Assembly (NCBI GenBank): GCA_913044145.1
Contig: CAJWOD010000038.1
Span: 1 to 9,785, forward strand
Direction of reading: 5' to 3'
Origin: an uncultured Nitrospina sp.
Lineage (GTDB): Bacteria; Nitrospinota; Nitrospinia; Nitrospinales; VA-1
DNA: 9,785 nt
The position numbers and the translations under genes are program-made. How positions within the stretch are numbered: the first letter of the stretch is position 1; each line of letters opens with the position of its first letter. The notes beneath the pieces were generated by a model that searched no databases, had not been told where the DNA came from, and saw only the letters and a list, made by a program, of their open reading frames with translations. Positions 1-7,148 of the stretch are shown here, in pieces.

Positions 1-392
1 TTTTCGAGGCGGGCTATCGCTCGGAAAAGTTTTTTCTGTGTTTCAGAAAATTCTTCTTCCGAAAGGTCAGGGTTACTTAACTTCTCTTCAGCTTGTGAAC
101 GGGCACGCTCTGCCCTTTCACGGTCAATTTCATGTAAAAATTCTCCGGTTTCAGCGAGAATAGTAACGCGATTATCCGTCACTTCCAGATATCCCCCGCT
201 GATAACAAGCGCTGTAGTCTCTCCATCATTTTCGTAGGATAGTTGCCCTGACCTGAGGTTAGTCAGAATCGGCGCGTGATCATAAAGCACAGCAAAGTCA
301 CCTTCAGAACCAGGCGCATTAACCTGGTCTACTTCCTCTGACACTAATTCTTTTTCAGGGGTTACAACACTAAGTGTTAATTTCTGGCTCAT
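1..392 (-). CDS. atpC: ATP synthase F1 epsilon subunit, 3' end cut by window edge
   Basis: Epsilon subunit of the rotor stalk; it binds gamma and the c-ring and, in many bacteria, inhibits ATP hydrolysis through its C-terminal helices. Reading from the ATG at 392, 130 codons are open to the edge with no stop. Family length is about 130-140 residues, so probably only a few residues are missing. The N-terminal beta-sandwich is recognisable from the APGSEGDFAVLYDHAPILT segment (about 26-44) and a GGYLEV stretch near 66-71. The C-terminal part is a charged helical hairpin. Residues 89-94 read IDRERA, which fits the (I/L)DxxRA motif linked to ATP binding in Bacillus-type epsilon; whether ATP binds here is inference. 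The start overlaps the atpD stop as ATGA, with no clear Shine-Dalgarno, so translation is probably coupled to atpD. Confidence 0.96.
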   Translation of the reverse strand, partial: MSQKLTLSVVTPEKELVSEEVDQVNAPGSEGDFAVLYDHAPILTNLRSGQLSYENDGETTALVISGGYLEVTDNRVTILAETGEFLHEIDRERAERARSQAEEKLSNPDLSEEEFSETQKKLFRAIARLE

Positions 393-1804
393 GCGGATTT
401 TTTATCCAATTCTTTCTGTTTTGCGTGAACCTCATCCAAGGTTCCCACCATATAGAATGCCTGCTCAGAGATATTATCGCCGTGACCTTCTAGAATCGCT
501 TTAAATCCTTCGATAGTATCCTGGACTTTGACATATTTCCCTGGAGATCCTGTAAAGACTTCCGCTACAAAAAACGGTTGCGATAGATATTTTTGAATTT
601 TTCGTGCGCGGGCAACTGACAGTTTATCCTCTTCCGAGAGTTCATCCATACCAAGAATAGCAATAATATCCTGTAAATCTTTATAACGTTGCAGAACACG
701 TTGAACCCCACGAGCAGTATTATAGTGTTCGTCTCCTAGAACTTCAGGGTCAAGTATTCTGGAAGTTGAATCTAATGGATCAACTGCAGGGTAAATTCCT
801 AGCTCAGAGATGCGTCGATTCAATACGGTAGTAGCATCAAGATGTGAGAACGTAGTTGCAGGTGCAGGGTCGGTCAAGTCATCTGCTGGAACATAAATCG
901 CCTGAACTGATGTGATCGATCCTTTCTTTGTCGATGTAATGCGTTCTTGCATATTACCCATTTCTGTTGCCAGTGTCGGCTGGTAGCCAACCGCAGATGG
1001 GATACGACCTAACAGTGCAGATACTTCAGAGCCTGCCTGAGAAAAACGGAATACATTATCGATAAATAACAGAACGTCCTTACCACCTTCATCACGAAAG
1101 TATTCAGCACAAGTGAGACCGGTAAGACCGACTCGCATTCGCGCGCCAGGAGGTTCGGTCATCTGGCCGTAGATCAGAGCGGTTTTATCAATTACGTTGG
1201 ACTCTATCATTTCGTGGTAAAGATCATTTCCTTCGCGAGTTCGCTCACCCACACCTGCGAATACAGAGTATCCTCCATGTTCCGCGCCTATATTACGGAT
1301 CAATTCCATGATCAATACGGTCTTACCAACACCCGCTCCACCAAACAGGCCTGTTTTTCCACCCTTCAGGTAAGGTTCGAGCAAATCAATAACTTTAATG
1401 CCGGTCTCAAGCATTTCCATCTTAGTATCTTGCTCTTTGAATTCGGGAGCATCTCGGTGAATACTCCACTTGGCTTTTGATTCGACAGGGGGTTTTTGAT
1501 CGACTGGATCACCAACGACATTAAGAATCCGCCCGAGCACTTCTTCTCCTACCGGAACACTGATAGGAGCACCGGTATCAATTGCTTCCATTCCACGAAC
1601 CAAGCCATCGGTTGAATGCATGGCTACGGAACGAACTGCATTATCGCCAAGATGTAGCGCTACCTCACAAACCAGCGTTTCTTTTTCTCCCTTTTCGCCA
1701 TCCCGTTCAACGTGGATCGCGTTATAAAGAGCTGGCAGAACACCGTCTTCAAAACTCACATCGACCACGGGCCCCATGACCTGAATGATCCTTCCTTTGT
1801 TCAT
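389..1804 (-). CDS. atpD: ATP synthase F1 beta subunit (catalytic)
   Basis: Catalytic subunit of the alpha3-beta3 head; it makes ATP from ADP and phosphate at the membrane's cytoplasmic face. The 471 residues match the family length. Visible landmarks in order: N-terminal beta-barrel (1-80), Walker A GGAGVGKT at 155-162 with K161, the catalytic glutamate in GERTREGNDLY (E187, followed by R188), Walker B LLFIDN ending near D249, the PSAVGYQPTLA segment near 269-279, and the DELSEED lever at 387-393 in the C-terminal helical domain. All key residues are present, so it should be active. The ATG at 1804 is preceded by a strong GGAGGA (1809-1814) and lies 35 bases after atpG. The last four bases overlap the start of atpC. 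Confidence 0.99.
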   Translation of the reverse strand: MNKGRIIQVMGPVVDVSFEDGVLPALYNAIHVERDGEKGEKETLVCEVALHLGDNAVRSVAMHSTDGLVRGMEAIDTGAPISVPVGEEVLGRILNVVGDPVDQKPPVESKAKWSIHRDAPEFKEQDTKMEMLETGIKVIDLLEPYLKGGKTGLFGGAGVGKTVLIMELIRNIGAEHGGYSVFAGVGERTREGNDLYHEMIESNVIDKTALIYGQMTEPPGARMRVGLTGLTCAEYFRDEGGKDVLLFIDNVFRFSQAGSEVSALLGRIPSAVGYQPTLATEMGNMQERITSTKKGSITSVQAIYVPADDLTDPAPATTFSHLDATTVLNRRISELGIYPAVDPLDSTSRILDPEVLGDEHYNTARGVQRVLQRYKDLQDIIAILGMDELSEEDKLSVARARKIQKYLSQPFFVAEVFTGSPGKYVKVQDTIEGFKAILEGHGDNISEQAFYMVGTLDEVHAKQKELDKKSA

Positions 1805-1808
1805 TTAA

Positions 1809-1814
1809 TCCTCC
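1809..1814 (-). promoter_or_regulatory. Strong ribosome binding site for atpD
   Basis: The minus strand reads GGAGGA here, 4-5 bases before the atpD ATG. It is one of only three strong Shine-Dalgarno sequences in the operon (with those of atpA and atpE) and confirms the chosen start. Confidence 0.85.
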
Positions 1815-1839
1815 ACAAATTACAGTATCTTTACCGCCA

Positions 1840-2706
1840 TCAGCCTTTCAGGGCTTCAGCGCCATTTACTATTTCTATTAATTCCTTAGTTATATATGCC
1901 TGTCGGGCTTTATTATAAGTTAATGTCAAGCCATCGATCATCTCTCCTGCATTACGGCTAGCAGCATCCATTGCTGTCATCCTGGCACCGTGTTCACTAG
2001 CACTGGACTCTAAAAATGCACGATAAACCTCAACTGTCATATAGCGCTTCAGCATTTCATTAAGGATCGATTCTTCGTCCGGCTCATAAATATAATCAAC
2101 AGAATAAGAATCTTTGCCCTGCTCCAATTTTTCCGGCACAACAGGCAAAAGTTGTTCGACAATGACTTCCTGCTGCATAACAGACTTAAATTCGTTATAA
2201 ATCATGGAAACCTTGTCGATCTTATTTTCTGAAAACATTGTGGCTAATTTTTCGCCAATAGCCTGTGCCTTTAGATGATCAAAGTCTTTAGTCCATCCAA
2301 CAAGTTCCTCAGTAATAGTTACAGGACGATTACTGAAAATATCGTTCCCCTTTTTACCGGCAACTATCAGGGAGTTTTCATTCTCGTCATTATCTTGCAG
2401 GTATTGTGCTGTCTTGCGGATAATTGCTCCGTTAAAACCTCCACACAGGCCTTTATCTGAAGTGATAATGAGGAGTAGATGACGTTTCCCTTCTCGCACA
2501 TTTAACAGGGGGTGCAAATCACTATTACAACGTGCAGCCAAATGATTAAGAACCTCCATCATTTTTATTGCATAAGGACGAGCTTCTAAAATAGCTTGCT
2601 GGGCCTTTCGAAGCTTCGACGCAGCAACCAGTTTCATAGCCTTAGTAATCTGCTGTGTATTTTTTACGCTCTGGATGCGTCTTTTTATTTCTTTTAAATT
2701 AGCCAT
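1840..2706 (-). CDS. atpG: ATP synthase F1 gamma subunit (central shaft)
   Basis: Gamma forms the rotating coiled-coil shaft inside the alpha3-beta3 head and couples c-ring rotation to the catalytic sites. The 288 residues match the family. The N-terminal helix is typical (IKRRIQSVKNTQQITKAMKL, about 7-26), the central Rossmann-like domain carries SDKGLCGGFN at 83-92, and the C-terminal helix ends with the family signature ITKELIEIVNGAEAL (about 272-286). No extra insertion like the redox-regulated loop of plant chloroplast gamma is seen. The start is the ATG at 2706, only 3 bases after the atpA TAG, and has no good Shine-Dalgarno. Translation is therefore probably coupled to atpA, which fits the need for one gamma per three alpha. 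Confidence 0.99.
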   Translation of the reverse strand: MANLKEIKRRIQSVKNTQQITKAMKLVAASKLRKAQQAILEARPYAIKMMEVLNHLAARCNSDLHPLLNVREGKRHLLLIITSDKGLCGGFNGAIIRKTAQYLQDNDENENSLIVAGKKGNDIFSNRPVTITEELVGWTKDFDHLKAQAIGEKLATMFSENKIDKVSMIYNEFKSVMQQEVIVEQLLPVVPEKLEQGKDSYSVDYIYEPDEESILNEMLKRYMTVEVYRAFLESSASEHGARMTAMDAASRNAGEMIDGLTLTYNKARQAYITKELIEIVNGAEALKG

Positions 2707-2709
2707 ACT

Positions 2710-4218
2710 CTAACTTTGAAACAAACCTTTAAATTCTTCGATAGCTGCCCGCAGTTGGGCCTCTGAATCATCATCTAACTTCTTAGCGGCATCAATTTTT
2801 TCAACTAGGCTTTGGTGTTTATCCTCAATAAAGTTTATGAGACCACTCTCAAACTTTTGGATGTCGGCTACAGGGATATCATCGACAAGACCCCTTACCC
2901 CAGCAAAGATAGAGATGATTTGCTGGACAACACTCAAAGGCTTGTACTGAGGCTGCTTAAGTAATTCAACAAGACGTTCACCTCGGTGAAGCTGTGCCTG
3001 AGTGGCAGCATCAAGGTCACTGCCAAACTGCGCAAAAGCTGCCATTTCTCGATACTGAGCAAGATCTAACCGCAACTGCCCTGCGACCTGTTTCATACCT
3101 TTGATTTGCGCAGAACCACCAACACGAGATACTGAAAGACCAACGTTAATTGCAGGGCGCACCCCAGAATAAAATAGATCTGTTTCAAGAAAAATCTGTC
3201 CGTCGGTAATTGAGATAACATTCGTGGGAATATATGCAGAAACGTCACCCGCCTGAGTTTCAATGATTGGTAGGGCTGTCATAGACCCTGCTCCTAATTC
3301 ATCACTGACTTTTGCTGAGCGCTCAAGCAATCTGGAGTGCAGGAAGAAAACATCACCGGGATAAGCTTCACGCCCAGGAGGTCGCCTTAATAAGAGAGAC
3401 AACTGCCTGTATGCTGCCGCTTGCTTAGAAAGATCATCATAGACAATCAAGCAATGCTGCCCATTATCACGGAAATATTCACCCATGGCACACCCCGCAT
3501 AGGGAGCGATAAACTGCATAGGCGCTGGATCACTAGCTGATGCGGAAACAACAATGGTGTATTTCATCGCATCATACTGCTCAAGGGTTTTTACAACTTG
3601 CGCTACAGTGGACCGCTTTTGACCCACGGCCACATAAATGCAGAACATGTTTTGTCCCTTTTGATTGATGATGGCATCAATCGCAACTGCGGTTTTCCCT
3701 GTTTGACGATCACCAATGATTAACTCTCGCTGTCCGCGCCCAATAGGAATCATTCCATCAATAGACTTAATCCCGGTCTGCATGGGTTCATGTACAGATT
3801 TCCGATCAATAACACCTGGGGCAACTCTTTCAATAGGACCAAACTTTTCCGTTTTAATCGGTCCCTTTCCATCGATAGGCTGGCCTAAACCATCAACCAC
3901 TCGACCAACCATCTCAGGCCCAACGGGTACTTCCATAATTCGGCCGGTTCGTTTTACCTCATCGCCCTCCTTAATATTATCATCACGCCCCAAAAGGACA
4001 GCCCCAACGTTATCTTCTTCAAGGTTCAGTACCATCCCAGACAATCCACCAGGGAATTCCAAAAGTTCACCGGCCATGGCTTCTCCCAAGCCGTAAATAC
4101 GGGCAATTCCATCACCTACCGAAATCACACGACCGGTTTCCTTGAGCTCGATCCCTTCCTCAAATCCCTCTATCTGTTTTTGAATCAGGGAGCTAATTTC
4201 ATCGGCTCGTAAATTCAC
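2710..4218 (-). CDS. atpA: ATP synthase F1 alpha subunit, GTG start
   Basis: Non-catalytic nucleotide-binding subunit that alternates with beta in the F1 head. The 502 residues are the normal length. Landmarks: the N-terminal ADEISSLIQKQI helix contacting the delta/stator region, a beta-barrel with GRVISVGDGIARIYGL (29-44), Walker A GDRQTGKT at 169-176 with K175, Walker B LIVYDD ending at 261-262, and SVSRVGGSAQ at 362-371 with R365 as the expected arginine finger reaching the catalytic site. The start is GTG, not ATG, at 4218. It directly follows the atpH TAA with no gap and is supported by a very strong AGGAGGT seven bases upstream inside the atpH end. The downstream neighbour atpG begins 3 bases after its stop. 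Confidence 0.99.
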   Translation of the reverse strand: MNLRADEISSLIQKQIEGFEEGIELKETGRVISVGDGIARIYGLGEAMAGELLEFPGGLSGMVLNLEEDNVGAVLLGRDDNIKEGDEVKRTGRIMEVPVGPEMVGRVVDGLGQPIDGKGPIKTEKFGPIERVAPGVIDRKSVHEPMQTGIKSIDGMIPIGRGQRELIIGDRQTGKTAVAIDAIINQKGQNMFCIYVAVGQKRSTVAQVVKTLEQYDAMKYTIVVSASASDPAPMQFIAPYAGCAMGEYFRDNGQHCLIVYDDLSKQAAAYRQLSLLLRRPPGREAYPGDVFFLHSRLLERSAKVSDELGAGSMTALPIIETQAGDVSAYIPTNVISITDGQIFLETDLFYSGVRPAINVGLSVSRVGGSAQIKGMKQVAGQLRLDLAQYREMAAFAQFGSDLDAATQAQLHRGERLVELLKQPQYKPLSVVQQIISIFAGVRGLVDDIPVADIQKFESGLINFIEDKHQSLVEKIDAAKKLDDDSEAQLRAAIEEFKGLFQS

Positions 4219-4770
4219 TTAAGCTACCTCCTCTTTCTCTATTGTTTGTTTCAAGATCCTCAAGCGATTGCGAATCGTATCATCCGCAACTTGGTCTCCA
4301 ATGCGTAGAATCACACCACCAATTAGAGACTCATCCACTTTGGTATCTATCAATATGGTTTTTTCTAAAATTTTACTCAAAGCAGTTTTCAAACGATCAA
4401 TATTAGCATCTGTTAAAGTATGTGCCGAAGTGACATGAATCCTTATTTGATTCAGTCGGCGATCAACGACCTGTTCAAAATATTCAATTATTTTTTCGAG
4501 AAAAATTATTTTCCCGCGTTCATTAAGCAAAACAAGTAAATTCCCAATCTTATTGCCTATCTGCAGACGACCGCAAAGTTCTTCAACAACATTTTTTTTC
4601 TTTTCAGTGGAAATCGAAGGGTGTTCAAAAAAACGTAGCAACTGTTTTTCTGTTTTCATCGCTTCGCCAAAATCTTTAAGGTTTTTCAGCGCAACCCCTA
4701 ATTGAGAATCATCGCTAATATTCCCTGATAATGCTTCCGCGTATCGCTTTCCTACCTGATTTTCCAGCAT
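4219..4770 (-). CDS. atpH: ATP synthase F1 delta subunit (OSCP homologue)
   Basis: Delta caps the top of F1 and joins the alpha N-termini to the C-terminal ends of the b-type stator subunits. The 183 residues match the family. An N-terminal helical bundle begins VGKRYAEAL (6-14), and the C-terminal signature is seen at 149-170 (LIGGVILRIGDQ... followed by VADDTIRNRL). The start is the ATG at 4770, 21 bases after the stop of the second b gene, without an evident Shine-Dalgarno. The 3' end of this gene contains the strong ribosome binding site of atpA, and the two reading frames abut exactly. Confidence 0.98.
   Translation of the reverse strand: MLENQVGKRYAEALSGNISDDSQLGVALKNLKDFGEAMKTEKQLLRFFEHPSISTEKKKNVVEELCGRLQIGNKIGNLLVLLNERGKIIFLEKIIEYFEQVVDRRLNQIRIHVTSAHTLTDANIDRLKTALSKILEKTILIDTKVDESLIGGVILRIGDQVADDTIRNRLRILKQTIEKEEVA
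4226..4232 (-). promoter_or_regulatory. Strong ribosome binding site for atpA, inside atpH
   Basis: The minus strand reads AGGAGGT, within a longer AGAGGAGGT, seven bases before the atpA GTG. It lies in the last codons of atpH and decides the GTG start of atpA. Confidence 0.88.
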
Positions 4771-4791
4771 GTCAATGTTTTCTAATAAATA

Positions 4792-5280
4792 TTAATTACG
4801 TTGTCTTTTTTCAAGTTCTTGGATAACTTGCTCAATTGAGTCATCCACCAAACGTTTTTTGTCAGTATCATCCATAGTTTTTTTGAGAAAATTCTCAGCC
4901 GAAGCTATTGTTAAGGTCGCGGTATAACTTCGAATTTCCTGCAAAAGTTTATTTCGAGAGCTTTCTATTTCTTGTTCTGCCTCACGTTGTACTTGTTTAA
5001 CTTTGGCCTCGGTTTCCTGAACTGTCTTTTCTTGAAGCTTCTTAGCTTCATCCTGCGCCAACTGCACTATCGTTTCGGCTTTACCATGAGCGGCTTTTAA
5101 CTTTTCCTCTAACTCTACTTTAATTTCCTCAACATCCTTTTTCAGTTTCTCCGACTCTTCAATATCACCACGGATCTTTTGCTCTCTCTCATCCAGGGTT
5201 GAAAGAATTGGAGGAAAAGCAAATTTCTTCAAAAAGAAAAAAAGAATTACAAAAGATAAGGCTGGTAAATAAGATTCCAT
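4792..5280 (-). CDS. atpF: ATP synthase F0 b-type subunit, second tandem copy
   Basis: Peripheral-stalk subunit: one N-terminal membrane anchor followed by a long charged coiled coil that ends at delta. It has 162 residues: a short hydrophobic anchor (about 4-17), KKFAFPP at 18-24 (the typical membrane exit, compare WPP in E. coli b), and a Glu/Lys/Gln-rich helix to the end. From residue 8 onward it is about 83% identical to the upstream neighbour (5316-5825). It lacks about 11 residues of that copy's N-terminus and ends with a different basic tail (EKRQRN). Residues 91-117 are identical to 102-128 of the other copy. It begins at ATG 5280, 35 bases after the first copy, with an in-frame TAA four codons upstream fixing the start. 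I cannot say from sequence which copy is b and which is b'. Confidence 0.96.
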   Translation of the reverse strand: MESYLPALSFVILFFFLKKFAFPPILSTLDEREQKIRGDIEESEKLKKDVEEIKVELEEKLKAAHGKAETIVQLAQDEAKKLQEKTVQETEAKVKQVQREAEQEIESSRNKLLQEIRSYTATLTIASAENFLKKTMDDTDKKRLVDDSIEQVIQELEKRQRN

Positions 5281-5315
5281 ATCAATACTTTATTATATTC
5301 ATCTTAATTGAGCTG

Positions 5316-5825
5316 TTATATTTTAAGCTCTCGGGAAACTTGCTCAATCGATTCATCCGCTAAGCGCTTTTTATCACCATCTCCCAAGGATTTTTTAAGG
5401 AACTTTTCTGCAGAGGCTATCGTCAGAGCCGCTGTATAACCACGGATCTCCTGCAAAAGCTTATTTCGAGAGCTTTCTATCTCTTGCTCTGCTTCACGCT
5501 GCACCTGTTTAACTTTAGCCTCGGCTTCCTGAACTGTCTTTTCCTGAAGTTTTTTAGACTCATCCTGAGCTAGCTGGACAATAGTCTCCGCTTTCTCATG
5601 TGCAGCTTTTAATTTTTTCTCCAAACTTAATTTAATCTCTTCAACATCCTGCTTCAATTTTTCAGACTCTTCAATATCACCACGGATCTTTTTGTCTCTT
5701 TCATCCAGAGCTGAAAGAATTGGAGGAAAAGCAAATTTTTTCAAAATGAAAAAAAGAATTGCAAAAGACAATACAGACCAAAAAATTAGTGGCTGAAATA
5801 CTGCGATTTGTTGAAATTGTGGCAT
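5316..5825 (-). CDS. atpF: ATP synthase F0 b-type subunit, first tandem copy (b or b')
   Basis: Stator subunit with the same design as its downstream twin: periplasmic-side N-terminus, membrane anchor (about 12-29, QPLIFWSVLSFAILFFIL), KKFAFPP at 29-35, then a long amphipathic coiled coil to residue 169. The N-terminus is longer than in the other copy and looks like a standard full-length b or b' subunit; the C-terminus is shorter (RELKI). About 126 of 151 aligned residues are identical to the second copy. In bacteria with two b genes the products normally form a heterodimer, but such pairs are usually strongly diverged. The ATG at 5825 has no clear Shine-Dalgarno and lies 68 bases after atpE, the longest gap in the operon. 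Confidence 0.96.
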   Translation of the reverse strand: MPQFQQIAVFQPLIFWSVLSFAILFFILKKFAFPPILSALDERDKKIRGDIEESEKLKQDVEEIKLSLEKKLKAAHEKAETIVQLAQDESKKLQEKTVQEAEAKVKQVQREAEQEIESSRNKLLQEIRGYTAALTIASAEKFLKKSLGDGDKKRLADESIEQVSRELKI

Positions 5826-5860
5826 CGTAGTTTTTGATTGAATTAAGTTATTAACAAAAT

Positions 5861-5886
5861 TTCTTTCTGCTCAAGTGCACAAAGAA
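5861..5886 (-). promoter_or_regulatory. Imperfect hairpin between atpE and first b gene
   Basis: In the mRNA, TTCTTT pairs with AAAGAA. After one G-G mismatch, TGC pairs with GCA around a six-base loop ACTTGA. The hairpin starts 7 bases after the atpE stop and is followed by the T-rich ATTTTGTTAAT. It is AT-rich and not a strong terminator. It may stabilise or partly end the upstream atpZ-atpB-atpE message, which would help keep c in excess over b; this role is inference. Confidence 0.45.
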
Positions 5887-5893
5887 CTAACCG

Positions 5894-6121
5894 CTATATG
5901 TTCCCCATTATAATAAATGCGACAACTAGTCCATAAAGCGCAATAGCTTCAACCAAAGCAAAACCAATCCAGCAGTATTTTGCTACTCTTGATTCAGCGT
6001 TAGGTTGACGTCCAACAGTTTCAATGGTCTGCGCAAATATATAACCAATGCCTATTGCAGCTCCCGCAAAACCCGCCGCACATAGACCCATGCCAATTAA
6101 TGCTGCTGCTCCTAATTCCAT
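5894..6121 (-). CDS. atpE: ATP synthase F0 c subunit (ring proteolipid)
   Basis: Forms the rotating membrane c-ring that carries ions past subunit a. The 75 residues form a hairpin of two membrane helices: helix 1 (about 5-32) with the small-residue packing run AGFAGAAIGIGYI, polar loop RQP at 38-40, and helix 2 (about 51-72) with the ion-carrying carboxylate E58 in FALVEAIALYGL. The positions that supply sodium ligands in Ilyobacter-type rings (a Gln in helix 1, Ser-Thr after the Glu in helix 2) are Ile25 and Ala-Ile here, so proton coupling is expected. The start at 6121 has a strong AAGGAGA (6129-6135). It lies 30 bases after atpB and is the most abundant subunit of the complex. Confidence 0.98.
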   Translation of the reverse strand: MELGAAALIGMGLCAAGFAGAAIGIGYIFAQTIETVGRQPNAESRVAKYCWIGFALVEAIALYGLVVAFIIMGNI

Positions 6122-6128
6122 TCTTTTA

Positions 6129-6135
6129 TCTCCTT
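6129..6135 (-). promoter_or_regulatory. Strong ribosome binding site for atpE
   Basis: The minus strand reads AAGGAGA, 7 bases before the atpE ATG. This matches the need for high expression of the multi-copy c subunit. Confidence 0.85.
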
Positions 6136-6151
6136 AAAAAATATTCGCTAG

Positions 6152-6880
6152 TTAGTGAAGATGGATGACATCTCCAATATAAACACAAGTCAGAATTGTA
6201 AAAATATATGCCTGAATAAAAGCAATTGCTATTTCAAGTCCATTTATAGCTATCGTAAATCCAAACGGTAGCCAACCTATCATTAGAGATGCTCCAGCCA
6301 AACCAAACAAAACAGCAAGAATGGTATGACCCGCCGTCATATTGGCAAATAAACGTACCGAAAGTGAAACCGGCCGTGCAATCATACTAATAATTTCAAT
6401 TGGGATCATAAGTGGAATCAGTACTTTAGGTATCCCAGGCGGGATGAGGATTCCAAGAAAATGCAAACCATGTTTTGAAAACCCGATCACTAACGTCATT
6501 ATAAAAATTCCGATAGCAAAAACTCCGGTTACTACTATCTGACATGTTATCGTATAAGACCCGGGGACCATTCCTATCAAGTTGCAGGCTAAAATAAATA
6601 GAAAAAGACTGGCAATAAAAGGAATATATTTTTTTCCTTCTTCTTCTCCAATAAATTCATATACCATGTTCCGGATAAACTCCATCGCAATTTCCAAGAC
6701 ACTTTGTAATTTTCCAGGAACAAGAGACAAGCCGCGCTTTGAAGGAAGAACAAACATGCTACCAACTAGGGCCAAGCCCACCCACATCGCAATAACAGCA
6801 TTACTTATGGAAAGATCTAATCCGCCAATATGGATTGGGATGATATTATGAACTTCAAAATGGTGTAAGGGGTTTTCCAT
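6152..6880 (-). CDS. atpB: ATP synthase F0 a subunit (proton channel)
   Basis: Subunit a supplies the two half-channels that load and unload protons at the c-ring. It has 242 residues with several hydrophobic segments (about 27-45, 87-106, 113-133, 142-165 and a C-terminal pair to about 236). The essential arginine is R176 in VSLSVRLFANMTAGH, corresponding to E. coli R210. The last helix has NGLEIAIAFIQAYIF, with E216 and Q223 at positions typical of the channel (Q223 fits E. coli Q252). The length is typical of short bacterial a subunits. The ATG at 6880 is 10 bases after the atpZ-like stop and has only a weak ribosome binding site. Confidence 0.98.
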   Translation of the reverse strand: MENPLHHFEVHNIIPIHIGGLDLSISNAVIAMWVGLALVGSMFVLPSKRGLSLVPGKLQSVLEIAMEFIRNMVYEFIGEEEGKKYIPFIASLFLFILACNLIGMVPGSYTITCQIVVTGVFAIGIFIMTLVIGFSKHGLHFLGILIPPGIPKVLIPLMIPIEIISMIARPVSLSVRLFANMTAGHTILAVLFGLAGASLMIGWLPFGFTIAINGLEIAIAFIQAYIFTILTCVYIGDVIHLH

Positions 6881-6890
6881 AATTTGATAA

Positions 6891-7133
6891 TTACTCTAAA
6901 TTATTATTTGTATCTTCATCTTCGATATTCATTTTTGTAGCAACCCGGTATACTCCCAAACAACCTGCTACGACTCCAAAAACCACTCCAACGACTAGTC
7001 CCCAAGGTTTGATTTCGAAAAAACTATCCAGCGCATAACCCATCAGACCGCCGATGATCGTTGCCACCGTCAGTTCAGTTCCCAACCTAAACGCAAGCTG
7101 CACGCCCTGACGAAAGCCGCTGTTTTTACTCAT
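6891..7133 (-). CDS. atpZ: AtpZ/AtpI-family accessory protein of the ATP synthase operon
   Basis: A small 80-residue membrane protein with two predicted helices (about 18-36 and 44-64), a basic N-terminus and an acidic Asn-rich tail (EDEDTNNNLE). The segment GGLMGYALDSFFEIKPWGLV (28-47), then a Gly-rich second helix ending in YR, is typical of the short AtpZ / 'ATPase gene 1' family found first in many atp operons. Family roles proposed in the literature are help in c-ring assembly and Mg2+/Ca2+ transport; neither can be decided from sequence. It is the first gene of the operon. No separate four-helix AtpI lies between it and atpB. An in-frame TAA just before the ATG at 7133 fixes the start; no Shine-Dalgarno is seen. 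Confidence 0.88.
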   Translation of the reverse strand: MSKNSGFRQGVQLAFRLGTELTVATIIGGLMGYALDSFFEIKPWGLVVGVVFGVVAGCLGVYRVATKMNIEDEDTNNNLE

Positions 7134-7148
7134 TTATTTGTTAGTTAA

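Larger units (their letters stand above)
4792..5825 (-). repeat. Tandem direct duplication of the b-subunit gene, 512-base period
   Basis: The two atpF-type genes form a head-to-tail repeat with a constant offset of 512 bases across most of the coding length. Exact matches include 28 bases at 5153-5180 and 5665-5692, 27 bases at 5200-5226 and 5712-5738, and 20 bases starting at 4949 and 5461. Matches fade at both gene ends. I see no insertion-sequence ends or target duplications around the pair, so unequal crossing-over or slippage is the simplest origin. Confidence 0.93.

Noticed and set aside
3716..4096. 126-codon plus-strand open frame inside atpA
   Set aside because: Antisense shadow of atpA; the composition (Ser/Pro/Thr-rich) is what the complement of a conserved gene gives, and atpA is certain.
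4792..5825. Duplicated b gene as an assembly artefact
   Set aside because: The copies differ at about 17% of residues and in their ends, which a false assembly duplication would not produce.
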